Source: Delphinapterus leucas
Taxonomy: Eukaryota; Chordata; Mammalia; Artiodactyla; Monodontidae
Assembly (NCBI RefSeq): GCF_002288925.2
Contig: NW_022098037.1
Span: 1-64,000 of the forward strand
DNA length: 64,000 bases
Reading direction: 5' to 3'
Shown here in pieces: positions 37,500 through 46,271 of this stretch (within the stretch, counting starts at the first letter, position 1; every line of letters begins with the position of its first letter). Made by a program: the position numbers and the translations under genes. Under the pieces are notes generated by a model that was given only the letters and a program-made list of their open reading frames with translations, had not been told where the DNA came from and did no database searches.

Positions 37500-37562
37500 A
37501 TTTCTGCCCCTGTCTGATGTGTCTGCTCGCTCTCTTCACCCTCGTGTCTTTCTCCTCCCCAG
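37500..37562 (+). other. CRADD: Splice acceptor of the CRADD last exon
   Basis: A pyrimidine-rich run ('gctctcttcaccctcgtg', then 'tctttctcctcccc') leads to AG at 37561-37562. A plausible branch point, 'ctgat' at 37514-37518, lies about 46 bases upstream. The acceptor fixes the exon start because CRADD-like protein sequence begins exactly here, whereas the upstream in-frame translation shows no similarity. Confidence 0.9.
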
Positions 37563-37864
37563 ATGACCGGTTGGCTGGAATCCCCCCACACATCCTCCAC
37601 AGCTCCCCTTCCGACCAGCAGATCAACCAGCTGGCCCAGAGGCTGGGCCCCGAGTGGGAGCCCGTGGTGCTGTCTCTGGGGCTGTCCCAGATTGACATCT
37701 ACCGCTGTAAGGCCAACCATCCCCACAATGTTCAGTCCCAGATGGTGGAGGCCTTGGTTCGCTGGAGGCAGCGCTTCGGGAAGCAGGCCACCTTCCAGAA
37801 CCTACACAGGGGTCTCCAGGCCGTGGACGTGGACCCCTCGGTGCTCCAGCACATGTTGGGATGA
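37563..37864 (+). CDS. CRADD: CRADD (RAIDD) last coding exon: death domain and C-terminus
   Basis: CRADD is a cytosolic adaptor. Its N-terminal CARD binds caspase-2 and its C-terminal death domain binds PIDD1, forming the PIDDosome that activates caspase-2. Only the death-domain half is here. The exon starts right after a pyrimidine-rich acceptor; its first two bases complete a split codon (phase-1 intron), followed by 99 codons and TGA. Counting back from a 199-residue protein, the usual length, these are residues 101-199. The segment '[13 protein letters not shown]' at 121-133 and '[16 protein letters not shown]' at 144-159 are characteristic. Gly128 and Arg170, positions mutated in human CRADD-related lissencephaly, are intact. 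Position 164 is Leu where I recall human Phe, and the last residue is Gly where human has Glu. No frameshift or internal stop is present. The ATG at 37454 upstream in the same frame is intronic and not a start. Identity is very secure; the CARD exon lies outside the window. Confidence 0.96.
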
Positions 37865-38174
37865 TGGCGCCCCGTCAGCACCTGGGGAGTCCATCCCCTA
37901 GTCTCGTGTGCCGAATCCTGACTCTCACCCAGTGCAGGTAGATTTGGGGGGACTGGTTTGTTTGTTTTAGTGATTTCTTAGATGAAAGGAGATAATGGGA
38001 TTTCCACTTGACATTACTTGAAAGGTGGGATTACTCAGTTGATCTCCCATGGTGATTTGACAATTCATTGTTTCTCATTGCTCGGAGATTACATTATTTG
38101 AATTGTGCAGGTTTTAATTGTGTGGTTGCCATTTAATAGACTGGTAGATCCTAGTGGCTCCAAAAAATACAGGT

Positions 38175-38235
38175 TATAAAGCAGAAACTAACACACCATT
38201 GTAAAGCAATTCTACTCCAATAAAGATGTAAAAAA
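38175..38235 (+). mobile_element. Very short L1 insertion in the CRADD 3' UTR
   Basis: About 56 bases match the terminal L1 sequence also seen near 37215-37275 ('cagaaactaacacacc', 'ccattgtaaagcaatt', 'ccaataaagatgt'), ending in an A-tract. It is flanked by a perfect 13-bp duplication, 'aaaaaatacaggt', at 38162-38174 and 38236-38248. This is an extremely 5'-truncated retrotransposition, independent of the larger L1 upstream. Confidence 0.9.
38219..38224 (+). promoter_or_regulatory. Extra AATAAA in the CRADD 3' UTR, supplied by an L1 stub
   Basis: This AATAAA belongs to the L1 3' end inserted at 38175-38235. It sits about 107 bases before the likely native signal. An A-tract and only a weak GU stretch follow it, so it may be used little or not at all. 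Confidence 0.5.
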
Positions 38236-38325
38236 AAAAAATACAGGTGTTCTATATATAAAACATCCACTTTTATGTTGCCTGGGAACTGAACTGTGGA
38301 CTTAGCTATCAATCATGATGTTAAT

Positions 38326-38331
38326 AATAAA
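38326..38331 (+). promoter_or_regulatory. CRADD: Likely main CRADD polyadenylation signal (AATAAA)
   Basis: A canonical AATAAA is followed about 45-80 bases later by a GU/U-rich stretch ('cttgtgttttttttctttc' around 38378, then 'cttgtgttgc'). That is the arrangement expected of a working cleavage and polyadenylation site. Confidence 0.7.
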
Positions 38332-38350
38332 AATTGAATTGCTGTATATA

Positions 38351-38734
38351 ATGTGGCCCTCTCATGAGAAAGTATTGCTTGTGTTTTTTTTCTTTCATTC
38401 TTGTGTTGCATAGATTAAGGGTGTAAAACTACAGTAGTCATTTCTTTGGAACAGAATAGTAACAGCGAAATGGTTACTTTCTCTAGTCAAGATAAATCGC
38501 TCAGGCAGGGTGTCTGCATTAAATTTAAGACACTGAAGCTCCCTGCAAAAACCAGTTCAAGTACCAGCATGCATACCTGAGCCCTTTATCTTTAAAAGAT
38601 TTGCTTAAGAAAATCCCACGCCCTTTATTTAAAGGACTGGGGGTTGGGGGGCAGTGTGGTCTTTTGGTTGAAGCCTTGATGGTTGAAGTGTTGTGCTCCT
38701 AAGGACTGTGATTTAGTTTTCTGACTTTTTACTA
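38351..38734. other. Downstream of CRADD, nothing recognised
   Basis: GU/U-rich sequence just beyond the expected cleavage site, then ordinary sequence with a G-rich patch near 38639. Confidence 0.5.
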
Positions 38735-38930
38735 ATAACACATGGTATTTGTCAAATGCTTTACTGTTTTCAAGGCTTTTCACACATGTGATCTCATATG
38801 GACCTCACAAAAAGCCTATGAAGTAGTTGGGTAAGAGAGGTGAGCCCCGTCCTGTATCAAGATGAAGCGATTTGCCTGGGGCGGATGAGTGAGTGTGTGT
38901 CTTTGCAGCACTGGTCCTGTGTGCCCTTTT
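38735..38930 (-). repeat. MIR-like SINE
   Basis: 'cacacatgtgatctcatatg', 'cctcacaaaaagcctatgaa', 'gaagcgatttgcctggggcg' fit an antisense MIR of a diverged subtype. Confidence 0.6.
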
Positions 38931-39014
38931 CAGCTGCTCCATCCTGCTCCATCCTCTCTCTCACATGCTCTGGAAGAAGCTTGCTGCCCTCCTCCTGCTA
39001 GCAGCATCTCCTCA

Positions 39015-39185
39015 GACAAGTTACCACACTTCTCTAAGCCTCAGTTTCCTCATTTGTAGAGTGAGGCAATGATTGTCCCCACCTCCAAGATTTTTGTGAT
39101 GATTAAAGGAATAACGTCTGCCCCGGGCTCATCTAGTGCCTGGCCCATCACCAGCTCTTGGGAAATGGTAGCTGTTAATTCGCTG
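39015..39185 (+). repeat. MIR SINE
   Basis: 'tctctaagcctcagtttcct' and 'catttgtagagtgaggcaat', then 'catctagtgcctggcccatc'. Confidence 0.75.
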
Positions 39186-40381
39186 CTGTGGCTGAACACG
39201 GATGCAGTTCCCAGCCCAAGTTGAACAGTGGCTAAAGCTGAGGCACTGTAGGAGGAAGTACTATTACCACGTTTCTTGCTAAGCTTTAAAATGTGATATG
39301 GCTTTATTAATGCTACAGCGGGTCCAATCAAGAGAGACACAGGTGAACATTCCCAATCTGTGATCCATCCTTCTGAATAATTAGAGAATCTATTTTCTAA
39401 TACTAACTTAACTCAGAATTTTCCAAAGGGAAAAGAATTCTGAGGGCAAGCATATACAGTGCTGAGGTTGGACAGAAAGTGGGTGCTCAAAATGGTGACA
39501 GTCGTGAGTTAATTACATCCTTTCAGATGTCTAGTAACCATATTCCCTTTCCTAAAAAGAATCGGTTATTTTACGGTTCAACAAACAGTTCAGAAGGATG
39601 GTCCACTGGCCTTATCAGCTCTAATTTTCCATTTTGTAGTCCAGCCATTAATTCATTATCTTGTAAAATCCTCACACTTTTGGCCGCATCACTGCACCCC
39701 GTGACAGACTGTTCTTCCACGGCATCTTCAATAACTGCTTGTCATTTTGAACCTTGGACTTGTTAGGTCGCTATTCGTCCCCCTGGGTTTGCTAACAGAG
39801 AGGAGCTTTTGTTTTCACCACATGTATGGATGAGTGAGTATAACTGGGCTCGGCTGCATCCGACTAGATGGCATTTTAGAAGTGGGTCTGATGACTACCC
39901 AGGGCATTCCTGCCATTTGTAGGGCATCTGTTATGCACAGGTACCTTTGTGCTCTGTCAGCAGTGAAGGACAATTTGTGAAGAACTTGCCATGATGGGCT
40001 GATGGGGTTATTAGGGAGCGCTGACTTGTTGCCCTTAATGAGCAGGGCATCTCCACCATCAAATAGCAGCTGTAGCTCTCTGGGCCTGCTCATGCCCTTG
40101 CAGAAGATGTGCAGAATGGAAGGACCGAACATCAAATCACTGCCTGATTTCTACCTCTTACTGAGAAGACTGATGCTACATGGCATCTGCCTACCTCCCA
40201 AGAGAATCCAATAGGTGATTGCCTGCAAGGAGTCCATGTGTTTTTGCACGGAAGAAGGTTCTACAATCCCAGAGATTGCCTACTCCCAATAAAATTCTTA
40301 ATGAGTACAATGAGGTGGTAGAGCATTTGTAGGTGCTGACAAAAAAAAAATGATTAAAAAGTCTAACTCCACTTTCGTTTG
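39186..40381. other. Intergenic sequence with nothing recognised
   Basis: Several short open frames on both strands, none with recognisable similarity. Confidence 0.4.
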
Positions 40382-40432
40382 GTGTGTGTGTGTGTGTGTG
40401 TGTGCGTGTGTGCGCACACATGCGCGTGCGTG
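40382..40432. repeat. (GT)n and GC/GT/CA alternating tract
   Basis: An unbroken alternation of purine and pyrimidine for 51 bases: a pure GT run, then 'gcgcacacatgcgcgtgcgtg'. Confidence 0.95.
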
Positions 40433-40439
40433 AGTATGC

Positions 40440-41350
40440 CCCGTAACTTTTTAAAAACTGTAACTTCTATGAAATTTTCTCAGTACAAAAATAGTACATC
40501 TTTTTTATAGCAGTGAAAAAATACCAATGAGCAAGAAAAAAAAAAAAAGAATTGCTCCCACTCCCATCTTCCGAAGATAACTACTTTTACAGCCCAGTTT
40601 TGGTCTATGTCCTCCAGTTGCTTTCCCATGCCTGCATATTCTCCTGTAACAAAAACAGGGTTGTATCGTACATGCTGTTTTACAGTTGGCTTCTTTTATT
40701 TAACGTATAGCTGTCTTTCCATGTCATTAAAGATCTTTCTATACCTTTCAACATCCTCTGTGATTTTCAACATCCTCTGTGTTCGGAGCACACTTTAAAA
40801 TCCTATAATTTTTAGCAGCATATTTGAAGAAATTAAAAGAGACTAACTATTAAGTATAACAATGTCTTTTTGCTGTCAAAACATCCAGCATAATCCCACT
40901 GTTTGCTTGGTCCCCCTTTAGAGCCCTGTTGTTACTTGAGTAGAGCTATTGACTGTCCCCACTGTGCATTCTTACATCCTCAAAAAGCAAAGTTGAACAC
41001 ATTCCCATAAATGTTTTGGGCTTTATTCTAAGTTTTTAATCTCTTTCTTACAGCAAGATGCCTCCTCCACTGTGGCATGTGATCCGCTCAGCTCAGTGTT
41101 CTTTTCCTACAAGTATGTGTTCTGGGGGACAGTAATATTGTGCGTCGATCCGAATTTGGTGGGACACCACATTTGATCTGTGTGCAGCTGCTGGTCTACA
41201 CCATCGTTTTTAGTAGTGGCATACTTTCCAGTATATGCATGTACCATGACTTGCAGATCACTTTCCTCTTACGTTAGATGGATCTTTAAATGGTTTTTCC
41301 TTTCTCACTATTACAAACAGTAATGCAAGGAAAGTCCTTGTTAAATATTT
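40440..41350 (-). mobile_element. Possible old L1 3' debris
   Basis: 'ttttacagttggcttctttt', 'gtctttccatgtcattaaag' and 'cactattacaaacagtaatg' are antisense L1-like phrases scattered through diverged sequence. A small direct duplication of 'tttcaacatcctctgtg' lies near 40747-40782. Confidence 0.4.
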
Positions 41351-41457
41351 ACATTCCACCAGAGGTTACAAAGGCAACTGAGGCAGTAGAATGGGTCTGT
41401 CTTCATCCCTTTCTCTGAGGAATTCCTCACAAGTGGTAGTTTTAGAAGGAGACTTCC

Positions 41458-41690
41458 CTCATTCAGTTATTCAGCAGGCACTTATCAGGAAGCTCCCGTG
41501 AGCCAGTTACTCTGCTAAGTGGCGAGGCAAAAAGATGACCGATACACCACAGTCCCGGTCCTCCGGAAACTCACTGTTCGGCCAGCGAGACTGACATGGA
41601 TCTCTAATCACAATATGAGATGATGAGGTCCATGCCTGAGTAGTGAGTCTGTGGGAACACAGGGGAGAAAGGATTCACTCTGCCTTGCTT
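41458..41690 (+). repeat. Fragment of an old interspersed repeat
   Basis: 'cattcagttattcagcaggc', 'agccagttactctgctaagt', then 'gaaactcactgttcggccag'; similar order to 42145 and 45190. Confidence 0.45.
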
Positions 41691-41709
41691 CAGAGGTAAG
41701 AGGCATGGA

Positions 41710-41880
41710 GAATACTCATATAAAGCTCATCTCTTGGGCAAGTTACTCTACCTTTCTGTGCCAGTTTCTTCATATGTAATGTGGACAATAACAGTACTGG
41801 GCTTACAATCAGGCTCCCACAAAATTAAAGCTTAGAACAGTGCATGGCACAGCAAAAATGTTTTGCTAAATCATTGAGTT
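41710..41880 (+). repeat. MIR fragment
   Basis: 'tcttgggcaagttactctac' then 'cagtttcttcatatgtaatg' and 'agcttagaacagtgcatggc'. Confidence 0.7.
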
Positions 41881-42144
41881 GAATTATTTCAGCTATCAGG
41901 GTTTGTCTAATATTCTCCACCCTACCGGGTGCCTGAGAAGCGTGAGGGTCAAAATCACCCTTTCCTGCTGTGATTTGCATATGAAAATAGGAAGTACATG
42001 GTCCTTCAGTACTTTTATCAAGACTTTAAAGACAAGGAATGTGAACTGGTAGGCACAATTCAGAGCATATTCAGAATTGAGATGGGATTCTGATCTAACA
42101 CTTGGCTATCATTAAATGAATCTCTATAATCAGCAAGCTAGCAA

Positions 42145-42330
42145 TTTGTGTGCGCTACCAGAGATGCAAAGATAAATAAGACATAGTCCCTGCCCTGTAG
42201 GATCTCAGCCTGTTGAGGAGACAAACACAACAGCCAGCAATTACGATAACTGTTTGGCCAGTATCACAGAGGAGGGAGCAACAGAATTGGCCACTGAGGA
42301 GGTGACACTTCAATTGAGATTTGTAAGTGC
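42145..42330 (+). repeat. Fragment of an old interspersed repeat
   Basis: 'agatgcaaagataaataaga', 'gtccctgccctgtaggatct' and 'gccactgaggaggtgacact' occur in the order expected for this family. Confidence 0.5.
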
Positions 42331-43084
42331 TGCCCAAGTTAGTACGTCGGTCCCTTAAAGGGAATTTAATGCATATGGATACCAGAATTCCACTTAATTT
42401 ATTTTACATCCAATGTGACAAATGGCACTTCTCGCCACGGGTCTACAAGATGCCTCCAAGTTACTGTCTCAAAGCAATCTAGAAGCTAAGAGAATTTTAT
42501 TGATAGACTAAGTGGCCAATATTATCCCGTTCTGTACATCAAGACAACAATGACATTGAGAAGCATGTGTTTTATTTAACCACAGGGGAATCGGGTCAGG
42601 CTTCAGGTTTTAGATATCAGGCATATGTGGGGGTTCTTTGTGCCATCTCTAGCCCTTAGTTCTTCCTCAAAAAGTCCCACAGATTAAATTAGATGTTGCT
42701 GGCATACAAGGAATGTTTTTAATGTAATAACCGCCTGTTTACTTCTTAGAACTGTAAACAGCTTAGAATAGGGATGTCTATCTTGTTGGCATTTGCTGTT
42801 TTATAGGAAAATTAAAGTCTCATAAAGACACAGTTCATTGAGCCAATTAAGCTTGTCTGTTAAAATTATGCAGAATATGTGGCAATAACTCTAAAAGCTA
42901 TTATTGATTCAAAACATAGACCATGAAATCCAGGTTTCAGTACTGAAAAAGAAAAAAGTAGACCCAACATCTTGGTAATACTCATATGTTTCCATTTCAG
43001 TTTTACATTCTGTCTCTAGCCAGTGCTATTTTGGGTGTCAGATTACACTGTTGATGGAGAATATTTGTGGAAAATATCTACTCT
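42331..43084. other. Intergenic sequence with nothing recognised
   Basis: No family or coding signal is evident. Confidence 0.4.
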
Positions 43085-43413
43085 GCCAAGATGTTTGTAT
43101 CCCCCCTGCCGCCAGAATTCATATGTTGAAATCTTAACCCCCAAAGGTGAGGGAATTAGGAGATGAGGCCTTTGGGAGGGATGAGGTCATAAGATGGAGC
43201 TCTCATGAAAGTGACCCCACAGAGCCCCTTCCAGCATGTGAGGACACAGTGAGAAGGCTATGAACCAGGAGAGGACCTTCACCAGAACGTGACCATGTTG
43301 GCTTCTTGATCTTGCATTTCCCAGCCTCCAGAACTATGAGCTGTAAGTTCTTGTTGTTTATAAGCTACCCAGTCTGTAGTGTTTTGTTATAGCAGCCCTA
43401 ACAGACAATATCA
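43085..43413 (+). mobile_element. MaLR-type LTR (MLT1/MST group)
   Basis: 'gaattcatatgttgaaatct', 'gatgaggcctttgggaggga', 'ccagcatgtgaggacacagt', 'cccagcctccagaactatga' and 'taagctacccagtctgtagt' follow the MaLR LTR order, ending 'agcagccctaacagaca'. Seen as an isolated LTR; no internal sequence is next to it. Confidence 0.9.
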
Positions 43414-43683
43414 AATGGGTCGGATTAGGTCATATAACCTCCCTCTTGTCAGCTTCTAGGAGTTGAATTGACTTAATCAGACTTAGCTGATACCAAGGTC
43501 CTTGGCGTGACTTAATGGCTCATTGTGGATTCCAGGAGAAGACCGAGTGCCTACAAATGAAGTAAGTAAGCCTACTCATAGACTGGTGGTGAACTTGGTG
43601 CTCCTGGCCGTGTCAAAGCCAAGGATGAGGGGGCTCTGCCTAGGGAATATTTCTTTGAAGGACCAGAATATCTGTAATAGGTA

Positions 43684-43863
43684 GTGGTTCTTATCCATTC
43701 AGAGGGCATGGATCCCTTTAAGAATGTGAGAAGACTGTGGAGTCATTCTTTAGAAAAGTGCACACGCATGCATGTGCACACAAACACACACACCCCATTT
43801 GGCATATAAATTTTAGGGGATTCCCAGTACACCTGAATCCAAGTTACTCACCCCAAGAACCCT
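43684..43863. mobile_element. hAT-Charlie-like element
   Basis: Termini are inverted: 'gtggttcttatcc' at the left and 'ccccaagaaccct' at the right. The interior has 'atggatccctttaagaatgt' and an embedded CA-rich patch. Confidence 0.55.
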
Positions 43864-45189
43864 AAGCCTATAGGTTATAAATGGGCACCAGATCTCACTA
43901 GCATCTAAGCCTGACTGATCATTTTTTGGCTTTGTAGGGTATTTGGTGGGCTTGTGTCCAACAGAATGGAGCTGAGTGTTTCTGTGGGGTTGCACAAGAA
44001 TGTAAACTCTGTTATGAAGGACTAACCAAGGTATTGGAATAAAGTTGAAGCCATTTATCTAAACCGTGATCTTTATACAGCTGACCACAGATCTTCTGCT
44101 CTATGATAGGGCAGGCTGGTGGACCTCTTGGAAAGGTAAGAGCTTTCAGACGTGTAATGTATGACAATCTCTAGCTTCTAGGAGCATCCTGCCTCCATCC
44201 CGTTTCTTTAGAACCAGGGATCCTAGACAGGGCAAGACTGAGACTTCTGTGCCCAGCACACTGGAGTTAATTAATTTCAGGAGAAAATTATATAGAACCA
44301 CATCTACTTTATATACTAGGAAATTATTTCCAACGTTATTTTTTTGTCCAGCCACCTGCTTGAATCAAGTTTCTGTCAGCCTCTGGAAGTAGTAATTATT
44401 CCCTGCTCTGAAACTGAGCTCCATGCTGGCTTTCTGCTAAGGGAGTGGACCCTTTGGTTGTCTGTGGTCTATTGTCAAGAATTATTTTGTCACTTACTAT
44501 TGTCAGCTGTTGATTTTCCAACGGATACTATCTTTGAGGCTAAAAATAAATCCTCGCAACGCAAGTCCCCTCTTTATGAAGTGTGAAAGACAATATGCAC
44601 CAGTCAATCATGGATATAATTTTGCAATAGGGAGAACATTTGTTAATGAGGAATGTCTCAAAGAGAAGGAAGGAGGCCTGGGTTTTATAGAGGCAAGTGA
44701 ACAAGGGAGTCATCCACAAATCCTGTGGGACTCCTGAGAAAGGATGGAGGCGGGTCTTATCTGAGAATATGGGAAGGCTGGGTTGTCCTTTGTGGTGGTT
44801 ATCTGTTTCTTGGGACACAAAGGGGGGGCATTTCTTAACCATCACTGCTTTCAGGGAGCACAGGAGCATCCCAGATAAACTTCATCATTGTCAAAAGCCA
44901 TGTCTTCTTCAACTTTTAAGAGCCTAAAGCAAATTTGAAAGAAAAAAATGTTTTTGTAAGGTTTGGGTATGAGATAAAATCAGAATTCTGGCATCTCAAT
45001 TGCCTGTTCTAGAAAAGACACTTAAGCTACTCCTCCTTTAATTTGGGTATAGAAAACCGAATAACCTGCATGACTGAAGCTTAACAAAAGGAGAGGAATC
45101 AAAGCTGTTATGGTTTTCTTGGGACCTAGAGAACCCATGGAATGATTTTCAACTTGGGCCAATCATGGAAACTCTTTCTGTAACTTACA
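43864..45189. other. Intergenic sequence with nothing recognised
   Basis: A few overlapping short open frames; no homology or repeat family recognised. Confidence 0.4.
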
Positions 45190-45740
45190 GAAGTTCATTC
45201 AACATCTGTTTTTCTGAGCACATGTTATGTGCTAGGCATGGTTATAGATACTAGGGGTACAGCAGTCAATGCAACAGTCCAGAATTTCTCCACTTGTAGA
45301 GCTCCCTGCTATGGAGAAAAAGGATGCAACAAAAGGACAGGGAGAGCCAGGGGGATGGAGTAGAAGGTGACATGAGTAAAAACCTGGAGGAGGTGAGGGA
45401 GAGAGCCATGCTGAGGCCCGAGAGAACATTCTAAGTGGCCCGAGAGAACATTCTGAGTGACGGGAAGAATGAAATATGAAGGCTTGAGATAAGAGCTTTC
45501 CAAACATTTTCAAAGAATAGCAAGGGGGTCAGGGTGGCTAAAGTGTGGTGGGCAAGGGGGCAGGTAGCAGGGGCTGAGGTCGGAGAGCTGGGAGGATCAG
45601 AGGGGGAGCGTCTGACAGGCTACTGTGATGACTTTGGCTTTTGCTCAGGGTGAGATGGGAAGCTACTGCATGGTTTTCAGCAGAGGCAATGACATCATCT
45701 AACTTATAGTCCCAAAGGATCACTCTAGCTGGCATTTTTA
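45190..45740 (+). repeat. Old mammalian interspersed repeat, long copy
   Basis: 'gttatgtgctaggcatggtt', 'ctaggggtacagcagtcaat', 'ggagagccagggggatggag', 'gatgactttggcttttgctc', 'aaaggatcactctagctggc', in the same order as the 11250 copy but extending further. A 22-bp tandem duplication ('ggcccgagagaacattct') lies at about 45415-45460. Confidence 0.6.
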
Positions 45741-45789
45741 GAGAGCTGAAGCAGGGAAATAGTGAAGAGGTTGTTGCACTAATCCTGAG

Positions 45790-46271
45790 AAGATGGAGGC
45801 TTGGGTCAAGAGGGACATGTGAAGTGCAGTGGATGCGTGGTACCCTGCTCAGGTCCCCTTCAGGAATGAAAGATTTATTCCTCCTGCAGCAGGGAGGTCT
45901 CCAGCTGATAGCCTTTGGCTGTCAGCCCTCTTCAAGAATTGCCCCCTCTGAGGAGAGCCATCTTGCACAATGGCCTTGCCCCTTCCTGGGCAGCCTGCAT
46001 TCAGTGACTATAGGTGAAGAGGTATAAAGGCCTGGCTGCCCACCTCAGTTCAGAGCAGCTCCCAAGGGCCATCCCAGCTCAGGGCTCCTTGTGGAGTCAG
46101 CTCAGGCCTTCTTTGTGACAGTATCTCAGCCCCACTTCCCCCTCTTTCTAAGCCTGTTTCCTTCCCTTTAACAGGTGTCGATCCCAGGAGCACTCTCTAA
46201 TCACCTTCCTGCCCACCCAGCTCCATCTCAGAATCAGCTTCCAGGGGCACACATCCTGTGACGTGGAGGTG
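45790..46271 (+). mobile_element. Probable ERVL-type LTR
   Basis: A TATA-like 'ggtataaaggcctggctg' at about 46021 is followed by 'cctttaacaggtgtcgatcc', 'gagcactctctaatcacctt', 'ccatctcagaatcagcttcc'. This is the 3' layout of an old LTR family. The left end is uncertain. Confidence 0.5.

Larger units (their letters stand above)
1..37562 (+). other. CRADD: CRADD intron before the last exon (3' part)
   Basis: Everything upstream of the acceptor at 37562 on the gene strand is taken as one intron, since CRADD has a CARD exon and a death-domain exon separated by a large intron. No other exon-like open frame with recognisable protein sequence was seen here. The open frames present fall in repeats or are short random ones. 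Confidence 0.8.
37865..38350 (+). other. CRADD: CRADD 3' untranslated region
   Basis: This runs from the stop codon to the expected cleavage zone behind the AATAAA at 38326. It is interrupted by a 61-bp L1 stub at 38175-38235. The length, just under 500 bp, fits a short 3' UTR. The exact cleavage site cannot be read from sequence alone, so the end is approximate. Confidence 0.7.

Noticed and set aside
37454..37562. In-frame ATG at 37454 as a possible CRADD start
   Set aside because: The bases from 37454 to 37562 are intronic, contain the polypyrimidine tract, and do not resemble CRADD; the protein starts in an upstream exon.
46175..46271. Exon-like 97-bp segment with a pyrimidine-rich acceptor and a GTAAG donor
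   Set aside because: The sequence matches the 3' layout of an old LTR ('gtgtcgatcccaggagc', 'ccatctcagaatcagc'), so the splice-like signals are probably chance.
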